Origin: Lysinibacillus pakistanensis
GTDB lineage: Bacteria; Bacillota; Bacilli; Bacillales_A; Planococcaceae
Length of the DNA: 64,000 bases
Reading direction: 5' to 3'
Assembly (NCBI GenBank): GCA_001312325.1
Contig: BBDJ01000005.1
Location: 124,001 to 188,000, forward strand
Part shown: positions 8,875 through 18,430 of the stretch, one piece after another
Numbering within the stretch: position 1 is the stretch's first letter
How the letters are laid out: each line of letters starts with the position of its first letter
Made by a program: the position numbers and the translations under genes
Notes under the pieces: generated by a model
What the model saw: the letters and a program-made list of their open reading frames with translations, nothing else
Told to the model about the DNA's origin: nothing
Database searches by the model: none

Positions 8875-9174
8875 TTTGATAATCATCAATTTTCTACTTT
8901 ATTGTAAAAGCAGTAATAAGCCTTGTAATTTGTGTTTTAAAGATAATACTAATAGAATTTGAATACCTTGATAAACCTGAGATGTTCTATAAAACATGCA
9001 AAAAGCGATGCTTTTATTCAAGCATCGCCCTCGTAAATTTATTTTTTTCTATTACTGCATAGAGTTTTAAATTCCCTACAAAATTAAATATTACAGCTTC
9101 TGCAATAATTATAATTTATCGAAATCTTTTATGCAAAAACATCAAAGTTTTCAGGCTACACTTTTTTTGATAAT
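8875..9174. other. Convergent intergenic region
   Basis: No gene recognised. It contains the minus-strand terminator at 9001-9028 and otherwise AT-rich sequence. Confidence 0.5.
9001..9028 (-). terminator. Intrinsic terminator, minus strand
   Basis: GCGATGCTT at 9005-9013 pairs with AAGCATCGC at 9020-9028; on the minus strand TTTT follows. It is the probable end of the arsR-SRPBCC operon. Confidence 0.75.
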
Positions 9175-9691
9175 TTACTTCAGTGACTGAACAATCTCAT
9201 CCAAACGATCCCAAGTTTCTGTAATTCCTTGTAACATGCCCATATCCATAACAGTCTTAAGTGCCTCGGCGGACACGTATTCTGCACGGTTTATCAGCTT
9301 AGTCTTGCCATTAAAATCGATGAATTCCAATGTCATCTCGGTCGATGGCATGGAATCATTCAAGTTTCCTTCAGCATCTGAAAAGTAATCAGTATAGCTA
9401 ATTTTCTCTGGCTCAATAATCTCCTTATAAATCCCTTTGCCCCACGATTCCATACCAAAAAAATTGACCTTGGTTTGGATCGACACATTTCATGCAGTAG
9501 TGCCAAACGCCTCCTGGACGGAAATCAACGGTGCAAACTGGAACTTCCCATCCCTTCGGTCCCCACCAGCGTTTCAGGTGCTCTGGCTCTTTAAACATTT
9601 TGAATAAGAAATCACGTGGAGCATCAAAAACGCGCTCTAGTATAAGTACACAATCATTTTCTACCCTAGATACCATTGAATTGCTTGACAT
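9175..9691 (-). CDS. SRPBCC/AHSA1 domain protein (frame broken in T7 run)
   Basis: ATG 9691 is chosen because GGAGG lies just upstream. Removing one base from the run at 9457-9463 gives 171 residues. The first half has LERVFDAPRDFLFKMF and PEHLKRWWGPKGWEVPVC, the typical AHSA1 start; the second half ends with NRAEYVSAEALKTVMDMGML and GITETWDRLDEIV, the usual C-terminal helix. AHSA1-like (START-superfamily) proteins form a hydrophobic pocket; ligand unknown. Encoded directly after an ArsR regulator, the standard pairing for this family. Confidence 0.85.
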
Positions 9692-9708
9692 TGCACTTCC
9701 TCCTTTAA

Positions 9709-10068
9709 TCATGAAATGGTTTTATGATCTTTCTTTTTTTTCTGCAATTCCTTCAAATATGCATCTAGGTTATCGTATCTTTCCTGCATTACACACTGGA
9801 AGGACTGTATCCATGAATCCAGCTCTTGGAATGGCTCAGGTCGGAGCTTGTAGATTCGGCGGTTAGCTTCAGCCTGCACCTCCACAATCCCATTATCGCT
9901 AAGAACCTTTAGATGCTTTGAAGTTTGGGGCTGCCTCAATTCCAGTTGGTCGGTGATTTCACCCACGGTTAGAGGACCCTGGCGCAAGAGTTCGACAATA
10001 TTTATACGGTTTGTTTCAGACAAAGCGCTTAATGTCGATATATTTACGCCTGGAATTTTCCCTGACAT
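9709..10068 (-). CDS. ArsR family transcriptional regulator
   Basis: 119 residues from ATG 10068, which sits 8 bases after GAGGTGAGC. Winged helix: LSALSETNRINIVELLRQGP, PLTVGEITDQLELRQPQTSKH then LKVLSDNGIVEVQAEANRRI. No metal-binding cysteines are seen, so it is not a classical metal sensor. It belongs to the SdpR-like branch that partners SRPBCC proteins. Stops 17 bases before the SRPBCC start; same operon. Confidence 0.88.
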   Translation of the reverse strand: MSGKIPGVNISTLSALSETNRINIVELLRQGPLTVGEITDQLELRQPQTSKHLKVLSDNGIVEVQAEANRRIYKLRPEPFQELDSWIQSFQCVMQERYDNLDAYLKELQKKKKDHKTIS

Positions 10069-10145
10069 ATAGCTCACCTCGTAATATGATGGTCGCCTGT
10101 TCTACATCGCACAGGCATTATCACCTGTTATCAATATAACCTATG

Positions 10146-10157
10146 AGGAATATTCCT
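10146..10157. promoter_or_regulatory. Palindrome upstream of arsR
   Basis: AGGAATATTCCT is a perfect 12-bp palindrome about 78 bases before the arsR start, a candidate operator. No biochemical support. Confidence 0.35.
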
Positions 10158-10357
10158 GTCAAAGCATATTAAAAAGAAACCTCTTGATTAGGTTGTATCA
10201 ATAATTTCAGATGCTTGCCAATTGACATTAAGAAGCATGTAAGATTCCCTGACCTCTATGTACTTCAAGAAACTTCTGTCTACTTTCTATTTCTTTCTCC
10301 CTTTTAAAGCTAAAAAAAACCACACCAAGTAAGATGTGATTTTAAAAATAATATTAA

Positions 10358-10727
10358 CTAACTATTAATTAAAAACAAGAAATGTACAACTGCAAGAATC
10401 CCCATTGGATAAATTATAGCTCTTGAAAATGTATTTTTAAATTCATTTCGAGGGTGTTTTTCAAAAAAATAAATGTAAGATTGCATGGATAATAAAGAAT
10501 AAATCTAGGAACCAAAACACAATTATCTGATACTCGCTGAATAGTAAAGAAAGTATTATTACATATAGAAAAAGATGAAGAAACGTGAAAACTTTATATG
10601 CTTTAGAATCCTCCATATCCTTCAGTACAATAAACAATCGCCATTCTGAGCGCCTTATGGCATCCATTTCATGCAAAAGAAATAAAGATAGGTTAAATAA
10701 GAAAAGCACAAGCAAAAAATCAGGCAT
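10358..10727 (-). CDS. DUF6713-like membrane protein (frame broken in T7 run)
   Basis: ATG 10727. Removing one base at 10462-10468 extends the frame to TAG 10358 and 122 residues. Hydrophobic segments near 3-20, 47-65, 66-85 and 100-118. The conserved-looking core LHEMDAIRRSEWRLF (residues 19-33) matches small membrane proteins I know as DUF6713 or hypothetical. Monocistronic by position. Function unknown. Confidence 0.65.
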
Positions 10728-11341
10728 GTTATACCCCCTACAACTTTATATCATCATGTTACTACAAAACTATCGCCTCAAAATAAAATAAATATGTCAA
10801 TATGAAGTCAAATTAACATAAGTTAGGCAAAGCAAAAGCCCGTACAAAAGAATACGGCCTAGCTATCACTTGTTTAAGCGATTAAAATTAATTATGTTAG
10901 AAAGTGTTTTTACTTAATAGAAGTCATTTTATTACAATTAAAATCAATATTAAATTGCTCTATTTTTACGACATAATCCCCTATTCAATTCAACTCTTCA
11001 TCATAAGTACCAGAGTTTGTTTTTTTACTACCTAAATCGAAGATGCAACCTTTCTGAACACCATTATGACTATCTTGATTAATTTTCTAACGAACCTAGA
11101 AATACATAGTTCGTATTTTGTTTAGTTTTTCAATTCCAATTAAGACTTTCTTTCCTTCAGTAAACATGTTCGCCTGTAACCCTTTAATTTCGTAATAAAA
11201 ATTTCGCAATTTACTCTTCTCTTATAATAGATTTAGATGTAGTATATTATTACTAAATCAGATTTACTCAATATATTCAAAGTTATACTTTTTTTTCACA
11301 ATAATTTTTGAAGATAGTTGGGCCAATAGGAGGATATATTT
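10728..11341. other. Intergenic stretch with hairpin and possible gene remnant
   Basis: A hairpin GCCCGTA/TACGGCC at 10839-10859 faces the minus strand with TTTT after it. Further right, the minus strand reads KINQDSHNGVQKGCIFDLGS to a stop near 10988, a coding-like scrap without start. I do not call a gene. The right end carries the ribosome site of the chemoreceptor. Confidence 0.35.
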
Positions 11342-13048
11342 TTGAAAAACTTATCAATTGGAAAGAAAATGCTAACACTTATTACATCTGCTGTTATTTT
11401 TCTGCTAATTATTTCGGGAGTTGGTTTTTTCTACATAAAGGATATGGCGGACAAATCCAGCAAGATGTACAACGAGTCACTTTTGCCAATTCAATATATC
11501 GGTGAAATTCGCACTGACATTCGTGCGATGGGTTCTTTCGTTTTAGAGCTCATGATTACTACAGATGCAGATCGTAATGCCGACCTACAAACAAACATCT
11601 CACAAAGGTCTGAGAATATTAAAGACTCAATCGTGAAATTCGAGGCCTCTTACAATGGAAATGAAGATGAACAAAAACTGTTAGAATCTCTTAAATTCAA
11701 TCTCGATGGTTATTTTAATGCCATGGAAAAAGTTATTGATTTGGCTGGTCAGAACCAAAACATCGAAGCCTATTCTATGTTCATCACAACATTAGCTGAT
11801 TTTAGTGAGAATATGGCAAATGATGCACGTAATCTTATGACTCTATGTTCTGAGGATGCCGATAAGCTTAATAAAGAAAATGAACAAAGTCTATTCACTA
11901 CTATGATTATGACTATCATTCTCTCTGTTTTGGCCGTTATTTTCTTTATTACATTGGCGACATGGATTGCCCGTTTAATTGTAAATCCAGTTAAAGAATT
12001 GCAGGCTAATATGTTAAAGGTTGGCGACGGCGATTTGACTGTGGAGGGTAAGTATTCATCAAAGGATGAAATCGGTCAATTAACCCAATCATTTAATACA
12101 ATGATAAATAATATTAATAATACAGTAACGAAAGTCACTGAAACTGCTAATCATGTCGCTGCAGCATCTGAAGAACTGAATGTTAATGCAGCAGAAACTT
12201 CAAAAGCAACAGAATTGGTTGCAAATACAATGGAAACCATCGCTCAAGGATCAGTAGAACAACTCAATAATGTTTCTAACACATTCAATACCGTCAATGA
12301 ACTGTCAACAGGTGTTCAACAAGTGGCTGGAAATGCTCAAGCTGTAAGCGAACTTTCAGGGGATTCATTATCTCTAGTGATAAATGGTATAGATGCCGCA
12401 AATCAAATGAATCAACAAATGATGGACATTACAGATCGTGTAAAAGGGTTATCTGAAATTGTGGACTTGTTAGGACAACGTTCAAATAAAATTGGTCAAA
12501 TTATTGATTCAATTACAGCAATCGCTGAACAAACGAATCTTCTTGCCCTGAACGCCGCAATTGAAGCTGCACGTGCTGGCGAGCATGGGAAAGGTTTTGC
12601 TGTTGTTGCAGATGAGGTTAGAAAATTAGCAGAGCAGTCTGCTGTTTCTTCAAATCAAATTGAAGTATTGATTTCTGAGACACAGAAAGATACGCTTAGG
12701 GCTGTTGAATCAATGAAGTTAGTAACATCAGAAGTGACAGAAGGGATTAAAACAACGGAAAATACACGTACAACTTTCGCTTCAATTCAAAATGCAATTC
12801 AAAGTGTTACGACACAGGTAGAAGAAGTGTCGGCAGCAGTCGAGGAAATGGCTGCGGGGACTCAGGAAATTGTTGGTAGTATGAATACAATTCACTCCAT
12901 AACTAAATCTACTACTGTTGGAGCAGAGAGTATGTCAGCTACAACTGAAGAACAAATGGCATCAATGGAGGAAATTTCATCATCTGCTAATGCACTTGCA
13001 AACTTGGCAGAGGAGTTAAGAGACCTGGCATCTCAATTCCGAGTTTAA
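11342..13048 (+). CDS. Methyl-accepting chemotaxis protein
   Basis: 568 residues, intact. TTG start behind AGGAGG (11329-11334). First transmembrane helix about 9-32, an extracytoplasmic four-helix-bundle sensor (4HB_MCP type) about 33-185, second transmembrane helix about 186-210, HAMP about 211-265 ([18 protein letters not shown]), then a long cytoplasmic coiled-coil with the conserved hairpin tip [19 protein letters not shown] and flanking methylation helices. It should form receptor arrays with CheA/CheW, which are not in this window. The ligand is unknown; 4HB sensors bind small amino- or organic acids in known cases. Stand-alone gene. Confidence 0.95.
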   Translation: MKNLSIGKKMLTLITSAVIFLLIISGVGFFYIKDMADKSSKMYNESLLPIQYIGEIRTDIRAMGSFVLELMITTDADRNADLQTNISQRSENIKDSIVKFEASYNGNEDEQKLLESLKFNLDGYFNAMEKVIDLAGQNQNIEAYSMFITTLADFSENMANDARNLMTLCSEDADKLNKENEQSLFTTMIMTIILSVLAVIFFITLATWIARLIVNPVKELQANMLKVGDGDLTVEGKYSSKDEIGQLTQSFNTMINNINNTVTKVTETANHVAAASEELNVNAAETSKATELVANTMETIAQGSVEQLNNVSNTFNTVNELSTGVQQVAGNAQAVSELSGDSLSLVINGIDAANQMNQQMMDITDRVKGLSEIVDLLGQRSNKIGQIIDSITAIAEQTNLLALNAAIEAARAGEHGKGFAVVADEVRKLAEQSAVSSNQIEVLISETQKDTLRAVESMKLVTSEVTEGIKTTENTRTTFASIQNAIQSVTTQVEEVSAAVEEMAAGTQEIVGSMNTIHSITKSTTVGAESMSATTEEQMASMEEISSSANALANLAEELRDLASQFRV

Positions 13049-13133
13049 TACGATCATCATTTGCAGCACCACTTTTAACAATTTAATTTGATTTTACATT
13101 TTTTTCCAAAATAACAATATCAGTTATATAAAA

Positions 13134-13172
13134 AGAAGCGGCTAGATTCTGTTTTTGATCTATACCGCTTCT
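13134..13172. terminator. Bidirectional terminator
   Basis: AGAAGCGG (13134-13141) and CCGCTTCT (13165-13172). On the minus strand TTTTTAT follows, so it also ends the S66 gene. Confidence 0.75.
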
Positions 13173-13279
13173 TCTCCATTAGCTCTCACTGTTCCTTAAA
13201 ACCTGTGTAGTTACCTTGTGAAGTGGTATAGTGCTAACCCCTCTGAAATCGCTTCATATCAACATTTATAAAGCTTATA

Positions 13280-14289
13280 TTATATAAAATATTGTAAAAT
13301 CCTCCCTTTCCCACTGCACAATTCCACTTCTGCATATGCTCCGTTTATAAATGTTATTTGTGGGGGAACATGTCCACAGTCAATATCATAAATTATGGGT
13401 ACTTGAAGCTCCATAGCTAGCTCCTTGTAAACATCTTCAACTGTATAATTTCCTACTGTGGTATTTGCCTGGCTTCTGCCAAACATAGTACCCGAACAAT
13501 TAGTAAACCATCCAGCCAATTTCATTTGTACAAGGGATCTACGTAAATCGGTCGTTGACAATTCACAATTTTCTAGAAACCATAAAATAGGTTCATCTTT
13601 AATATAATTTTCTTTAAAGTTTTGAACCTCACCAAATCTTGTCCCAATTAAATGTCTAATAGTATCAATACATCCACCAAGTAAACGCCCCTGTATTTGA
13701 ACAAGGTTATTTGAAATTGATTTCCATTCAGTTTTTTTCTGTGAAATTAAAAACATATGGAGTGGGTTGATCAAACTGCCATTCCTTTTGATATTGTTCT
13801 GACGAAAGTTGTAGTATGGATTCCCCTTTTTTTCAGAGAAAGAACTGACTCCCACATTGCTGTCGTATTATCAGAATACTCGACTCTTAAATCTATAAAA
13901 TTTGTTCCATGTGCAGTAGCCATACCTGTTTTTAATGTAATCGCCAACAATAAAAGACTAATATCTGAGTAACCTAAAATCCATTTCGTTTGAATATTAT
14001 CAAAGTCAATAAATTCAAGAGTTTCAATAAGTAGCTCCCCTCCCCATGGTGGAATAATAATATGAATATCATCATTCATCATCATTTCATTAAACTCTTC
14101 AGCACGCTTTGATGCAGGTGCAGATTTTGCTTTATCTTGAGTCCAAGCAGTATCTCCACAAATCACAGAATAGCCTTTCCTCTTTACACGATTACATGCC
14201 ATTTTCAATAATTCATGCAGTTCAGTGGGTACTCCAGAAGAAGGTGCTGTAACTCCAATCTCCTTTTCTAAAAATGGATATTGAATCAT
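13280..14289 (-). CDS. LD-carboxypeptidase/MccF-like peptidase S66 (two frame breaks)
   Basis: ATG 14289 follows GAGGGTG. Removing one base in each of the runs at 13827-13833 and 13732-13738 gives about 335 residues, normal for S66. Early motif IGVTAPSSGVP, nucleophile elbow ILGYSDISLLL (Ser in GYSD), AHGTNF, then FGRSQANTTVGNYTVEDVYK and the C-terminal catalytic His in DIDCGHVPPQITF. Family members are serine carboxypeptidases that cleave LD bonds in murein tetrapeptide or, as MccF, inactivate microcin C-like nucleotide antibiotics; this sequence fits the MccF-like side (GDTAWTQDKAKSAPASKRAE). Cytoplasmic, no signal peptide. Confidence 0.88.
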
Positions 14290-14581
14290 ATGTATCACCC
14301 TCATTTTTGCATTATTCTAACATAAAATATCATTTTTTCAAAAAAAGGGAATTCTCTAGCAATAATTTTTTTCTGTATTAATATGTTCTTATTGAAAAAA
14401 AATAGTAGTCCGCATCGTACCAAATTGCAAAAGATTTAAACCTACTGGAGATTATGTAGTAGGCAAAACCTTGAGGAGTATAATATTTATATTACTTATC
14501 ATATTGAAATTTTATATCTATAAATCAATCAATAATCTAAAATATTACTTGAAGTTATTAAAAACTTAATGGAGGTATAAC

Positions 14582-15043
14582 ATGAAGATAAAGGTAGCAA
14601 CAGTAGATGAAATTGAACAAATTGGAATTTTATATCAAGAACTATTTTTAGAAATGTCTATCTTACAACCTACCTATTGGAAGCCTGCAAAACAAGATGT
14701 CGAGTTTATTAGAAATACAATTAATGAAAAAGAATCAGATATTCTCATAGCTGAAATAAATAAGCTTGTAGCTGGCTTTCTGCTTGTTCAAGAAACAATA
14801 ACCCCCTCATATTCATGTCTAGTTCAACATAAATATGCCTTTATTACTGATGTTATTGTTGGAAAACCCTATCAAAATCAAGGAATTGGTTCAGCTTTGC
14901 TATTAGAAGCGAAAAATTGGGCTCAAGATCGCAATTTAGATTACTTGGAGCTCAGCGTATTAACTGAAAATACTGGTGCTATTTCTTTATATGAAAAACA
15001 TGGTTTTAAAGATATGAACCATACCATGCGTTTGAAATTTTGA
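14582..15043 (+). CDS. GNAT family N-acetyltransferase
   Basis: 153 residues, intact, behind GGAGGTATAAC. Classical GNAT fold: beta4 ITDVIVGKPYQNQGIGSALL carries the acetyl-CoA pyrophosphate loop (QNQGIG), followed by LSVLTENTGAISLYEKHGFK, the usual C-terminal motif. Substrate cannot be read. Monocistronic, convergent with the mocR gene. Confidence 0.9.
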   Translation: MKIKVATVDEIEQIGILYQELFLEMSILQPTYWKPAKQDVEFIRNTINEKESDILIAEINKLVAGFLLVQETITPSYSCLVQHKYAFITDVIVGKPYQNQGIGSALLLEAKNWAQDRNLDYLELSVLTENTGAISLYEKHGFKDMNHTMRLKF

Positions 15044-15097
15044 TGATTAGTAAGGAGTTGTTTGATACAGCTCCAAATTTTGACTGACAATCAACTA

Positions 15098-16505
15098 CTA
15101 TTCAAACCACGCTTTATTTAAAAGCTCAATCCCTTTAAAAATAGAAGCTTCATCTAAGTTTGCAAAACCAAGTAATACCTTAGTTGATTGATTTTTTGGA
15201 GGATTGGCATAAAAAAACTGAAGTAGGATAGATGATGACTCCTTGCACTCGAGCCGTTTGAATAAGCTGTTTTTCTGTCATATGATTGTTCGGTTCAAGA
15301 AGGATATGCAAACCAGAACCAGAGCCATATACCTTGACATCATTGTTCATCACTTGATGAATTGCATTTAATAAGGCGAGATGTCTTCCCTTGTAAATAT
15401 TTCTTGATTTATTTAGATGTCTTTCCCAATGACCACTTTCCATAAATAATCTTAAAGTATGCTGATGGAGCCTTGACACAGTTTGAACATAGAAATTGTT
15501 CTTTTTATAAAGATTAATTAACTCTATTGGTAAAACCATATAGCTTAATTTAATAGAAGGAATTAATGATTTCGAAAATGTACCCATGTACACTACATTT
15601 TCATAGCTATCTAATCCATGAAGAGCCGGTATAGGCTTTCCGCTATATCTAAACTCACCATCATAATCATCCTCGATTATATAAGCGTTCTCTTCTCTGG
15701 CCCATTCCAATAATTCCATCCTTCTGGTAATGGGCATAACAATTCCTGTTGGAAATTGATGAGAGGGTGTTACATAGACAGCCTTTACTTTACTTTTTTT
15801 TAAGATGATAAACACTAATGCCACTATTATCAAGTGGTATTGGCTGAATCTTTCTACCACTATCCTCAAATAAATACCGAACTCGATAATATCCCGGGTC
15901 TTCCATGCCATAGACAACATCTCTTCCAATCAAATTACACAGGAGCCCAGTGAGATATTGTAATCCAGCTCCCACAATAATTTGCTCTGCGGAACAACTT
16001 ACACCTCTAGCTTGATAAAGAATTGAGAGATTGAATTTCTTAATTCAGACTCTCCTTGTGGATCTCCATACAAATATAAATAACCCTGTTCTTCATTTAA
16101 ACTTTGTAAACTTAATTTCCGCCATATTTTATAGGGGAAATCCTTTAAATTAATATCACCATAATTGAAATCGTATTTTACTTTTACATCTTCCGACTCT
16201 TGATTAGAGCTAGCTGCCAAAATATCATTATCTATTTGATTATTCTTTACAAAGAAATCCTTCTCTAATTCCACAACATATATTCCATCTCTTTCTTTAC
16301 TAATAACATAGCCCTCTGCGATAAGTTGCTGATAGGCTGCGTCAACAGTGTTTCGACTTATATTTAGATGTTTAGCTAAGCTTCGTTGAGATGGTAATTT
16401 ACTATTTGCACGAATATTCCCTACTTGAATTTCATTTTTGATAAATTTGTATAGCTGAAGATAAAGCGGACCATCTTTATCTAAAATTGGTGTTATTTCA
16501 ATCAT
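15098..16505 (-). CDS. MocR/PdxR-type regulator: GntR domain fused to aminotransferase (three frame breaks)
   Basis: About 468 residues after correcting +1 at 15211-15217 and 15794-15801 and a missing base near 16017. Residues 1-75 are a GntR winged helix (LPSQRSLAKHLNISRNTVDA). The rest is a fold-type I aminotransferase: VGAGLQYLTGLL, EDPGYY, EDDYDGEFRY and GTFSKSLIPSIKLSYM with the PLP lysine. MocR proteins sense PLP or amine ligands. Divergent from paiB across a palindrome, suggesting control of paiB and itself. The break near 16017 is not in a long run. Confidence 0.85.
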
Positions 16506-16533
16506 TATATTGGCTCCTTCAAAAATAACATTA

Positions 16534-16555
16534 TTGGCACTTTGATAGGTGCCAA
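16534..16555. promoter_or_regulatory. Palindrome between mocR and paiB (candidate operator)
   Basis: TTGGCAC (16534-16540) and GTGCCAA (16549-16555) form a perfect 7-bp inverted repeat with 8-base spacing; an extra TTGGC half-site lies at 16510-16514. Position in the divergent promoter makes it the likely MocR-type binding site. Confidence 0.6.
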
Positions 16556-16644
16556 TGAATGATTATAATTAAATCTATATTGTGGGATGTAAAATGTAAA
16601 GGTTTTAAGGCATTTCACTAAAAAAATCAGAGAGGGCGATTTCT

Positions 16645-17273
16645 ATGTTTATTCCTAAATATTACAAAGTAACCGATACAGAGGAAATTAAAAAAATTTA
16701 TTCGTTTAAACGCTTTTGCCACAATAGTTTCTATAAAAAAAAGGTAGACCCATTGCTACGCATTTACCACTGCTTCTCAGCAAACAAGGTGATGATTATT
16801 ACCTCACAGGGCATTTAGCATATGGAAATCCTCAATGGAGAACTTTTCAAGAGACAGATGAGGTACTAGTTATGTTCCAAGGGCCTCATGCCTATATCTC
16901 GTCTTCTTGGTATGAACAAGAGAATGTTCCAACATGGAACTACCAATCAGTACATGTATATGGAAAAGCCGAAACCTTTGAAGGAAAAGAGCTCGAAAAA
17001 GATTTGTCAAATTTACTTGAGAAATATGAAAAACATCGTGAGCATCCCGTATTATGGGATACACTTTCTCCCCAATTATTAGAACAAGAAATGAAAGGAA
17101 TTGTTGGTGTAAAGGTTAAAGTACAGGAAATACAAGCTGCATATAAATTAAGCCAGAATCGAAATAAAGAGGATTATTCAAATATTATCCATCAACTATA
17201 TGAAGAAAATGATTCGAACGCATGTGCAATAGCAGAAGAAATGAAAAGATTGGAACGTGGTCATAATTCGTAG
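16645..17273 (+). CDS. paiB: PaiB-like FMN-binding protein (two frame breaks)
   Basis: ATG 16645 behind GAGAGGGCGA. Removing one A at 16690-16696 and one at 16735-16742 restores about 208 residues, normal for PaiB. Conserved stretches: MFIPKYYKVTDTEEIKKF, THLPLLLSKQGDDYYLTGHL, QETDEVLVMFQGPHAYISSS, WYEQENVPTWNYQSVHVYGK and GIVGVKVKVQEIQAAYKLSQ. Split-barrel flavin fold related to pyridoxamine phosphate oxidase. In Bacillus subtilis PaiB is described as a negative regulator of sporulation and protease genes; the biochemical role is unsettled. Divergent from a PLP-sensing regulator, which hints at a link with vitamin B6 or amine metabolism. Confidence 0.85.
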
Positions 17274-17416
17274 ATTCTAGTATAAGTACAACTTTTCATT
17301 AAACATTGATTAAAAGCCATTCACGATAAAATTCACTACTCTTGCATAAAGCATTGTAGTTGACTTATGTTATAGTTTTATAAAAGGAATGATAATATGC
17401 GTCAATTAATCCATTC

Positions 17417-17505
17417 TATCAGCTCAATACCAAGCTTGTAGGGAGTGCTATTATATCCCTTGATTCTCCCTGCAAGCTTGGGTTTCTCAAGGGAGCTGAT
17501 AGTTT
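17417..17505 (+). ncRNA. Structured leader with predicted pseudoknot over the ribosome site
   Basis: Three complementary pairs are visible. Outer stem TATCAGCTC (17417-17425) with GAGCTGATA (17493-17501). Inner 16-base stem, 17430-17445 with 17466-17481, one G-U pair. The inner loop contains TCCCTTGA (17456-17463), exactly complementary to TCAAGGGA (17487-17494), which overlaps the ribosome site GGGAG (17491-17495). Loop-to-downstream pairing of this kind is an H-type pseudoknot, and it competes with the outer stem. This looks like a cis-regulatory RNA controlling translation of the gene starting at 17506. I do not recognise it as a known riboswitch class. Confidence 0.6.
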
Positions 17506-17769
17506 ATGAAAAATCGATCAAAAGCCTATATTCGCCATCAGAGAGAGCGAATAATTCGAAAAAAATGGGCCATTTTAAAAAATGTATTTTTACTAGAGAG
17601 TAATTACATGCCAGTACGCGGCAAATTAAGCAAAGGCAAAATTCACTGTTCATGTAGAATGTGTCGATATGAGCAGTATCACTCGATTCCAAAAGCTAAA
17701 CACAAGGCTAAATTAAAAGCAATGAAGGAGGAAATAGACGATTATGTCTATTTTCTCCTTTCATACTAA
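17506..17769 (+). CDS. Small basic Cys-rich protein (KGKIHCSCxxC type)
   Basis: 87 residues, intact. N-terminal half is strongly basic (RSKAYIRHQRERIIRKKW), then GKLSKGKIHCSCRMCRYEQY with Cys 48, 50 and 53 as a possible metal or RNA-binding knuckle, then a Lys-rich helix (KAKHKAKLKAMKEEI). The composition suggests nucleic-acid binding. I recall similar short proteins as hypotheticals, sometimes near RNA-repair ligase genes, but no such gene is here. Start fixed by GGGAG 10 bases upstream, which lies inside the structured leader. Confidence 0.75.
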   Translation: MKNRSKAYIRHQRERIIRKKWAILKNVFLLESNYMPVRGKLSKGKIHCSCRMCRYEQYHSIPKAKHKAKLKAMKEEIDDYVYFLLSY

Positions 17770-17837
17770 TCCCATCAAATCACTTCAAATTGATTTGAGT
17801 CTCTATAAAAATTTTACATTCATTAAAAATATTAGAA

Positions 17838-17951
17838 AGACCAAGCTCTACTAAAAATTAAGAGCCTGGTCTATTTGTGCGTGTTGGTTTGCTTTCGCAT
17901 TCCTCGACATGAATAGATTAGCAGATTGCTCTATACAAAATCTGAACAAAT
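17838..17951 (+). repeat. Hairpin-plus-tail intergenic repeat, copy 1
   Basis: Starts with a terminator hairpin (AGACCAAGCTCT 17838-17849 with AGAGCCTGGTCT 17861-17872), continues with GTGCGTGTTGGTTTG, and ends ACAAAATCTGAACAAA at 17951. Same plan at 31635-31730, 46503-46594 and 48079-48190. The hairpin also serves as terminator for the gene ending at 17769. Confidence 0.65.
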
Positions 17952-18195
17952 TTCTATTCTTTTCCAAAATTGTTGAGCTTGTACTATTTACGATAATCCC
18001 TCCTCCCTGCATACTCAACAGAGAAAAAAATTATATGTATGTAAATCCGGCACCTAACGTTTACAAAAATAGCATGCAAATGTATGGGGTACTATTTTGA
18101 AAGCGTTCTATTGTAGTTAGTATTGACTTCGACTAGCTATCCTTTTTCATTTAACCGTTTAACATTAACAGCAGCTTTCCGTTTTAAATACTACC

Positions 18196-18302
18196 CTATA
18201 ATAAATATTTAATTATTCGAATCCATCCAAAAATTGAAATCCACAAAATTGCACTTAAAATAAAGCCATTTATAATACCAATAAAAAAAATCTGTTTTCC
18301 AC
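18196..18302 (-). CDS. Possible 35-residue membrane peptide (frame broken in T8 run)
   Basis: GTG at 18302 lies 8 bases after AAGGAG. If the run at 18283-18290 is nine long, the product reads VENRFFFIGIINGFILSAIL and ends in a Trp/Ile-rich segment at TAG 18196: one or two hydrophobic helices. No family recognised. The rest of 17952-18387 shows nothing. Confidence 0.35.
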
Positions 18303-18387
18303 ACAAACCACTCCTTTTACTTTCAGGATTGGCTTATTCACAGATACTTAAACCATCATATTTATTCGGTATTTAAATCAAATAAAA

Positions 18388-18420
18388 ACACAGGAGGAAA
18401 AATATCTTTATCCCCTGTGT
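18388..18420 (-). terminator. Intrinsic terminator, minus strand
   Basis: ACACAGGAGG (18388-18397) with CCCCTGTGT (18412-18420); on the minus strand TTTTTATTT follows. Ends the chemoreceptor gene. Confidence 0.75.
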
Positions 18421-18430
18421 ATATTTTCTT

